The notes under the pieces: generated by a model | What the model was told of the DNA's origin: nothing | Seen by the model: the letters and a program-made list of their open reading frames with translations, nothing else | The model's database searches: none | Shown: positions 58,364-64,000 of the stretch, piece by piece | Position numbering within the stretch: position 1 is the stretch's first letter | How the letters are laid out: every line of letters starts with the position of its first letter | Assembly (NCBI GenBank): GCA_016490735.1 | Contig: JAEMWC010000052.1 | Coordinates: 1,407,501-1,471,500, forward strand | DNA length: 64,000 nt | Reading direction: 5' to 3' | Origin: Pachyseris speciosa | Lineage: Eukaryota; Cnidaria; Anthozoa; Scleractinia; Pachyseridae | Position numbers and translations under genes: made by a program

Positions 58364-58549
58364 TCAATAGGATTTCACTTCATTGTGGAGATGGAACTTG
58401 TCCGGCCAACCTTCCACGCAGTAATTCTTTAACTTCTGACAGACAGGATCTTCATCTTGGGCTTCTTTTATTGCCAATAACTTCACATCTGAGACAGATA
58501 GGGTGTCCAGTATGCTGTTAATGTAGATGTTCATCTCTTCTTCAGGCAC
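58364..58549 (-). pseudogene. Gypsy RNase H-integrase linker fragment
   Basis: DVKLLAIKEAQDEDPVCQKL is the typical segment between RNase H and integrase in Gypsy elements. It is separated by a stop from the RNase H frame upstream. Confidence 0.65.
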
Positions 58550-58665
58550 TGTAGGCTTCCTGTCTGGGTTGTCTGTTTACATTCTAGATAGTGCATCTGC
58601 AATGTACAGTTCCTTACCAGGTACATGGTTCACCTCTTTCAAATGAAAACGCACGAGGCCCATTC

Positions 58666-59457
58666 TTAACCGTTGTATTCTAGGAGGGTGGTGTACGGGT
58701 GGTGAGAAGGGGAATCAGAGGTTTGTGGTCTGTTTCTGCGACGATGGACTATGTAGTCGCTGAATCGCAAACATGCCCAAGTGAGAGCAAGGGCCTCCTT
58801 CTCTATCTGTGCATATTTACATTCCACTGGAGTGAGGGCTCTAGATGCAAATACGACAGGTCTCCAAGTCTTGTCTTCTTGCTTCTGTAGTAGTACTCCT
58901 CCCAAACCAAACGATGATGCGTTTGCTGAGACTTTGGTTTCCTTGTTGGGATCATAGAGAGCGAGTACTGGTGCTCGGGTGAGACTTGACTTGATTTCTT
59001 CAAATGCCTTTTGTTGGGGTAATCCCCAGACCCACTGGTGGTCCTTCTGCATGAGATCTCTGATTGGTTTCGCCTTGTCAGGCAGATGCTCTGCAAACTT
59101 GCTCAAGTGGTTTTCCATCCCCAGGAAAACGCAAACTTCATGGACATTCTTGGGTACTGGTAGGTTTACCACTGCCGACACTTTGTCTGGATCCACCTCG
59201 ATCCCGTCTGCACTCACGAGATTTCCCAGGAACTTGATTTTAGGCACTCGGAAAGTACACTTGTTGACGTTGAGTGTCACGCCCGCTTCAGTTAGCCGCT
59301 TGAACACTTGTTCCGGTCTTTTGTCCTGCAATTCTTGGGTTGGGGCATGGACCAGCACATCATCAATATTGCATTCGACACCGTCAAGTCCCTCAAGGAT
59401 TCTGCTTATGCATTTCTGGAACTTTTCTGATCCTGAGCTAATACCATAAGGCAGCAC
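58666..59457 (-). pseudogene. Gypsy reverse transcriptase (second half) and RNase H
   Basis: CNIDDVLVHAPT corresponds to the catalytic DD box, NVNKCTFRVPKIKFLGNLVS to the following RT block, and ANASSFGLGGVLLQK and YAQIEKEALALTWAC to RNase H motifs. The RNase H first catalytic position reads N (SANASS) where D is usual. The frame breaks after FSDYIV. Confidence 0.8.
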
Positions 59458-59466
59458 GTTAAAGTA

Positions 59467-59913
59467 CTAACGACCCCAGGGTGTAATAAAGGTCTTGGGA
59501 GGCCTTAAATCTTCAGATAACTTGATCTGCCAAAATCCAGAGTTCGCATCTAACTTCATGAAGTACTTTGCACTAGCCAACTTTCCCAGGGTGACTTCGA
59601 CGGATGGAAGAGGGCGGTTCTCACGCTGAACGTACTCATTGAGCTTTGGTAGGTCCAAACACACTCTAACTTTGCCACTGGGTTTGGGTGTAACAACCAT
59701 CGGGGCACACCATTCTGTTGGGCTGTCGACAGGCGATATAACTCCACTCTTCAACGTCCTGTCAATTTCGCTCTTGGTGATGCCATAAAGTGGCATGGGG
59801 ACTTCTCTTGCAACTGAGAGCGCGAAGAGTTTCGCATCGTCCTTCAGCTTGATGGTGAATTCTTCTTTCATAGCTCCAAGTCCAGTGAACAGCTTAGGGT
59901 TGTCACGCATCAC
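59467..59913 (-). pseudogene. Gypsy reverse transcriptase, N-terminal half
   Basis: The frame includes GVISPVDSPTEWCAPMVVTP, VRVCLDLPKLNEYVQ and MKLDANSGFWQIKL (catalytic Asp in KLDANSGFWQI), ending in TFITPWGR before an in-frame stop and a short gap to the second half. Confidence 0.8.
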
Positions 59914-60420
59914 TTTGTACCCACCTTGTACCCATCGCTGGTGAGCTCGGACACTCTTGATATGAGGTTAAGGTTCACTGCAGCAGATTTACCGAGGAGT
60001 GGTCTTGCTAAGCTTTCCACTGCGTAGATGGTTTCTTTCACAGTGTTTGAGTTGTAACAAAGTTTAACAGTTACTTTTCCTTTGCAATTCAGCTTGTAGT
60101 TGCAAGGACCCATCAGCACTTTGTCGGTAGCTTCCAGATTTGTTTGGAGATCAAGACTTAGAAGGGTATCATAAGGCATCACAGTGACGTCTGCTCCGCT
60201 GTCAATCTTGAAGTCTACTGGTTTATCATCTACAAGTACGCTTGTCATCCAAGGTGACTTTGTTAGGTCGCTTTGGGCTTCATGTAAATCCACGACTTCT
60301 CCAAGGGAGAAATTTTCGTCATCAATGGCAATCTCGAACAATTTTCCAGCTTTTGAACTTTTACAGGCCTGCGCCAAGTGACCAATTTTCGAGCACTTTC
60401 TACACGTGGAAAGACATGCT
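59910..60420 (-). pseudogene. Gypsy zinc knuckle and aspartic protease
   Basis: CRKCSKIGHLAQAC is a CCHC knuckle ending gag; DFKIDSGADVTVMP carries the retropepsin DSG catalytic triad; a LLGKSAAVNLNLI segment follows. The protease would process the polyprotein. The element is interrupted upstream at 60590. Confidence 0.75.
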
Positions 60421-60934
60421 GGGCAGCTTTTCTTCGGGTGGAAATTTCCGAGGCACCTTTGGCACTTCTGCTCTGGCGGAGGTTTTGTTCTGGAATATTC
60501 AGGAAGCTTCGTTTTGGTCTTTTCTTGGCCCTTGTCCCTGAGGCTGTCTTTCTTTCGTCGAAAGTTTCCTTTCGCGACACCATCAACCTTAGCCTCCTAC
60601 GCAGACGTCTTTTGGCTCGTCACGCAATCTTTCCTCCCCAACAACGTCTGCTGAAACGAGCGGGATTTTACGTAGACCAATCAGAGCGCACTTCCCAATC
60701 CTGGAAGTGTACTTTGGACTTGAACATTTTCTCGCGCGTGAGATTTCAAAACAACAAGGCGGATATCATGATCAACGAGTATGATTGTTTGGCTTATGGT
60801 TCTATTGTTTCAACGAGTATGATTGTCGATCAGAGAGAGGCTATGGTGTATTTTGTGGATAAAAAGATGGATGTCTTTGTAAATTTACCGACCGAGTTCG
60901 ACGTGACACTCAACATTACGTGCCATATTTTACA

Positions 60935-62750
60935 CAAGTCAAGTCAAGTCAAGTCATCTTTATTTAGGCAGGGTAGCCCTTTCAGTACCAGGCTGGTATC
61001 AATAGGAGCCCTGCGTAATTAATGACTACTACATGATAAATAATAAAAACTACCACAAGCTAAAAACTAAAACAGGATAAAAGATAACAATCATGTAGAA
61101 TCGAAAAGCCAATAAAATATACAATATCTTATCTAGTAAAATGTTGTTTACAGTGGTGATTGTATTGCCGTGAACACCTAAAATATGTCTGGAATGTTAA
61201 TTGTGTTGTAACCAATCACAGGCGAGATCTTCAAACCACAGAAACCACAGGCAACGAACGGTTTCCTATCTGTCACGGAACAAATTATTTTCGTTTTGTT
61301 TTAACATTCAGTCTCTTTACAAGTAAACAATTGCTTTTCCTTCCTATTTGTTTACAGTATGTGTTATAATAGCGAAGAATACAGGTTTGAACGATTTTGA
61401 AATAAATTACAAAGCCGAAGTGCCGGGCCAACGCACGCGACGGTTTGGCGTGGGAATTTTCAAACTTTTTGTAACGATCGAAGTCGGTAGTTACGGCTGA
61501 TCGCAAGTTACAATGTTGCAAGGTAAGCCGCTAGAATTTTCTGATTCCCATCGCTTCGCGGCTATTGCAGCAAGCGTTAACACTTTTTTGTTAGGTCAGG
61601 GAGATTTACTATTTTGGTAATTTATTATTCTTTTTTTTGGTAGCTAATAATAAAGTTGAAATTCGAGAGTTGTTCTTGTCGATGTTTTCGTTTCTGATAA
61701 CATAATCCTCGCTAATATTTTTTTGTAGAACAAGGGGATTGGATTTACGTGTGCTAACGATTAAACCTTCGAACTACTGTGCCGGCAAAATTTCCTTGAT
61801 CGCAAGATCGCAAACTGGAAAACCACCGACCAAATTCAACATCTATGGAATGATTGACACATCGCGCAAAGTAAACAGCCCAATTTTCGGTATTCCTTCC
61901 AAAATATAATTTTGTTTTTTCTCTGAAGGCATTTATGCATTTGATATCAGGGGGATTACATGCTGTAGGAAACTAGTTATGAGGGGATTTAGCCAAGAAG
62001 ATTTTAAGTCCCCTTTGGATGCGATTATTAGCACATTTTGCGCGCAAAAGAAAAAAAAAACATGATTATCTCCGATCGCAGTTCTTCTTACCAAAAGAAT
62101 CTCCGTTAATGTCCGTAAACTCGCATGTTACAACCCAACGGCTTTATATTGTTGAATGCATATCTGAAAATTTATATTTCTAAGAATACACGATTGTTCA
62201 TTATGTCGTTACATGGAAAGCCGGTCGTCGTCGCATCGCGTTGGCTTCTAAATTTTTCTTTCTAAAATCGAACGATGTGCTGAATGCGCTCCTCAGCATT
62301 GATCTTGGGGAGCAGTGGTGTTTTAAATTCCTAATAAGAGAGCTTGTATCCTTAAACATGTTAAACAAAACGAAAATAATTTGTTCCGTGACCGTTCGTT
62401 GCCTGTGGTTTCTGTGGTTTGAAGATCTCGCCTGTGATTGGTTACAACACAATTAACATTCCAAACATATTTTAGGTGTTCACGGCAATATAATCACCGC
62501 TGTAAGAAAATTCTTAAAATTGGAGAGTGATGTAGCTCCTTTCAATGTTCTAGGTAATTTATTAAAAAGGATCGAACCTGAATACCTAAAAGTGTTCTTT
62601 CCTAGACTTAATTTAGGGGCGGGTAAGTGAAGATCGTTTCTGTTTCTGGTGTTATAACTGTGAATACAATTATTTCTTATGAAATAATCACAAAAATAGG
62701 GGGGAGCTAGATTATTTAAACATTTATAAACTAACAGTGGTTTCATAGTC
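60935..62750 (-). mobile_element. LINE 3' end with (CTTGA)n tail, split by a TIR element
   Basis: Minus strand: VYKCLNNLAPPYF, HSYNTRNRNDLHLP and SILFNKLPRTL form the C-terminus of a CR1/L2-like ORF2 (62746 down to 62504). After a gap of 1,354 bp the 3' untranslated region continues from 61148 to a tail of repeated GACTTGACTT units at about 60938-60957. It is strongly 5' truncated. Confidence 0.7.
61151..62502. mobile_element. 1.35-kb TIR element flanked by TA
   Basis: It begins CAGTGGTGATTGTATTGCCG and ends with a near-exact reverse complement ending CACCGCTG; the TIRs are complementary over about 155 bp. TA flanks both sides (61149-61150 and 62503-62504). TA duplication with CAGTG ends resembles Tc1/mariner; no transposase frame is seen inside, so this is a nonautonomous copy and the superfamily is an inference. 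Confidence 0.65.
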
Positions 62751-62773
62751 TGAGCAAGCGTTTGTTGACAGTT

Positions 62774-63061
62774 TCACTGGGATAGTGAATACATATTTTC
62801 ACTTAACAACTTTCGTAAGGCTAATAATCTGTCCTCGATTTTCAGAGCAAGGCACTTTGAATCGGAGTAGATGTCAAATAGGCACCGAAATAGGTTAAGG
62901 TACGATAAACCGGTTTCGTTTGTTAGCGGCGGTGTTTGAGGACTGGATTTCCTCGGCGCTTGAAAAAATGATCCCAGATTGACTTCCGCAACCTTCCGAT
63001 AATGCAGAACTTTCGCCATTGTCTTCTTGCAAAGAAAGGAAAGTGGTAGGGAAGGTGACAT
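62774..63061 (-). other. Unidentified 95-codon frame within the 3.1-kb TIR element
   Basis: MSPSLPLSFLCKKTMAKVLH starts a frame with a QAPRKSSPQTPPL segment and a leucine-rich end (KIEDRLLALRKLLSENMYSL). It does not match LINE or Gypsy domains and lies just upstream of the LINE insertion. It could be a captured host fragment, part of a lost transposase, or chance. Confidence 0.3.
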
Positions 63062-63695
63062 ATTTAGTGATGTTGCTTCGATACGTTTGTTGAAGGTGCG
63101 ATCAGCGCAGTATAAACATCCACCTCCGTTTTAGGAAAATCTCACCGTAATCGCGTCGTTCTTATTACAGCTTCCTTAAATTCCAACCTAATATCCTCTT
63201 GAACTGCTCGCAGGTCTGCTTTAATTTTTTGAAGCGAAGTAACCGCTGATAACGTTGGAAACAGACGAACGCGTCGCTCAAGAAAAACACACTTTTAAAG
63301 ATCGATTTCCAAGGCATTTCCGATCTGCCGGTATGTCCACAGAACTCTTGCCGAACACTGGTATGCTCGCAGTCGGGATTATTATGGAACTACAGAGGAA
63401 AAATTATTTCCAATATAAGTTTTTTGGATAATAAAAGTTATGATTTGGAAGGGATTTCGGGGAGAAACATAAATTGCCTCAAGGGGTCCCAAGGGAGCAT
63501 TTTAAACGCAGCTTTTGATTGACATCGCACAAAAACCTAGCTCCGATTGGCTCTGTAGTAATTTTCACGTGGACTCCGGCTGATCTTTGCTAACAATGGG
63601 AAAGGAATGTGCCGCTCGTTTTCAGCAGACGTTGTTGTGGAGGAAAGATTGCGTGACGAGCCAAAAGACGTCTGCGTAGGAGGCTACATCAACCT

Positions 63696-64000
63696 CGACC
63701 CGAGGCGACTTTGTAAATCCACCATCGAGGATTGTTTGTTGTTGTTTCACCGTCTCGCGTTGTCTCGCAAAATTTAGCTTTATCCAAGGTGAGTTTCGGA
63801 TCAAGTTGCATCTTTTCTGAGAGTTCACGGCTTTCTAGTATGCCAACGACGATACGGTCTCGGATAAGTTCATCAATTACAGTATCTTGCAAGGTTGTGT
63901 AGATCCGTAATGAAGTTATCCACCGACTCTCCCGCCTGTTGTTTTCTTGAATTGAATTTCGCTCGCTCGAAGATGATGTTTCTCTTCACAAGGAAGTAAC
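63696..64000 (-). pseudogene. Gypsy gag remnant
   Basis: Two minus-strand frames joined by a frameshift read ESVDNFITDLHNLARYC and then IDELIRDRIVVGILESRELS and EKMQLDPKLTLDKAKF, the conserved Gypsy capsid C-terminal pattern. It stops at the Mutator-like element boundary; the rest of gag lies near 60580 and beyond the window. Confidence 0.7.

Larger units (their letters stand above)
60590..63686. mobile_element. 3.1-kb Mutator-like TIR element with perfect 9-bp target duplication
   Basis: It starts TAGCCTCCTACGCAGACG and ends with the exact complement; the near-perfect TIRs run about 75 bp. CATCAACCT flanks it on both sides (60581-60589 and 63687-63695), interrupting the Gypsy gag. The interior holds a LINE 3' end and unidentified sequence but no recognisable transposase, so it appears nonautonomous. 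It shares TAGCCTCCT(A/T)CGCAG termini and duplication length with the 154-bp element at 40024-40177. Confidence 0.8.
55765..64000 (-). mobile_element. Decayed Gypsy/Ty3-type LTR retrotransposon with nested insertions
   Basis: In minus-strand order the window shows a gag remnant (64000-63687), a CCHC zinc knuckle and aspartic protease (about 60420-59910), reverse transcriptase and RNase H (59913-58400), the integrase zinc-binding region and core (58340-56071), and a probable LTR. That order (PR-RT-RH-IN) defines Ty3/Gypsy. Frameshifts, an in-frame stop between the two RT halves and at least two transposon insertions (57080-58244 and 60590-63686) make it inactive. It lies antisense to gene C, in what would be its intron 6. 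Confidence 0.8.

Noticed and set aside
60378..61022. 214-codon plus-strand frame
   Set aside because: It runs antisense through the Gypsy gag/protease remnant, across the Mutator-like TIR and into LINE 3' sequence; no coherent domain.
1..64000. CRISPR array, prokaryotic operon or integrated virus
   Set aside because: No regularly spaced repeats, no ribosome-binding-site-led gene runs and no capsid or replication genes other than retroelement ones.

Overview
The window looks like nuclear DNA of a cnidarian, most likely a reef-building (scleractinian) coral. Genes have short exons with GT-AG introns, the background is AT-rich, and (AAT)n microsatellites, tRNA-derived SINEs, palindromic MITEs and decayed LINE and Gypsy elements are dense. 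The genus is not proven; the tRNA-Thr-like SINE near 51.8-52.2 kb resembles a repeat I remember from Acropora-type corals.

The only convincing host genes are three tandem paralogues on the plus strand. They encode a secreted, cysteine-rich protein that I recognise as the DD3-3-like family, named after Dictyostelium DD3-3. Gene A (before 1 to 8154) enters the window within its fifth coding exon and ends normally. Gene B (about 14640-26223) is complete: nine coding exons, 641 codons plus stop, intron phases 0,0,1,1,2,2,1,1, and a probable TATA box and 5' untranslated exon. Gene C (35294 to beyond 47667) has coding exons 1-6, but exons 7-9 are not seen in the remaining 16.3 kb. Exon boundaries are conserved among the copies while introns differ greatly in size. 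Nothing visible assigns an enzymatic activity; the proteins are probably exported.

Between B and C lies a tandem duplication. About 3.8 kb beginning inside the last exon of B (26158) is repeated from 30022, leaving a 3'-tip pseudogene. Each copy carries its own later insertions.

Most other sequence is mobile DNA. Intron 6 of A holds a 4.4-kb element with long inverted ends containing two head-to-head elements and a further long-TIR element. A TTAA-flanked piggyBac-like element lies at 10028-11070. Intron 4 of C holds a 2.7-kb 5'-truncated LINE. The right-hand 16 kb is a nest of insertions. A Tx1/L1-type LINE is split by a 4.4-kb THAP-domain transposon relict. Next to it a decayed Gypsy element is interrupted by a Harbinger-like Myb/SANT element (AAT target duplication) and by a 3.1-kb TIR element with a perfect 9-bp target duplication. 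That TIR element contains a LINE 3' end, itself split by a TA-flanked TIR element. No rRNA, functional tRNA, CRISPR array or prokaryotic operon was found.
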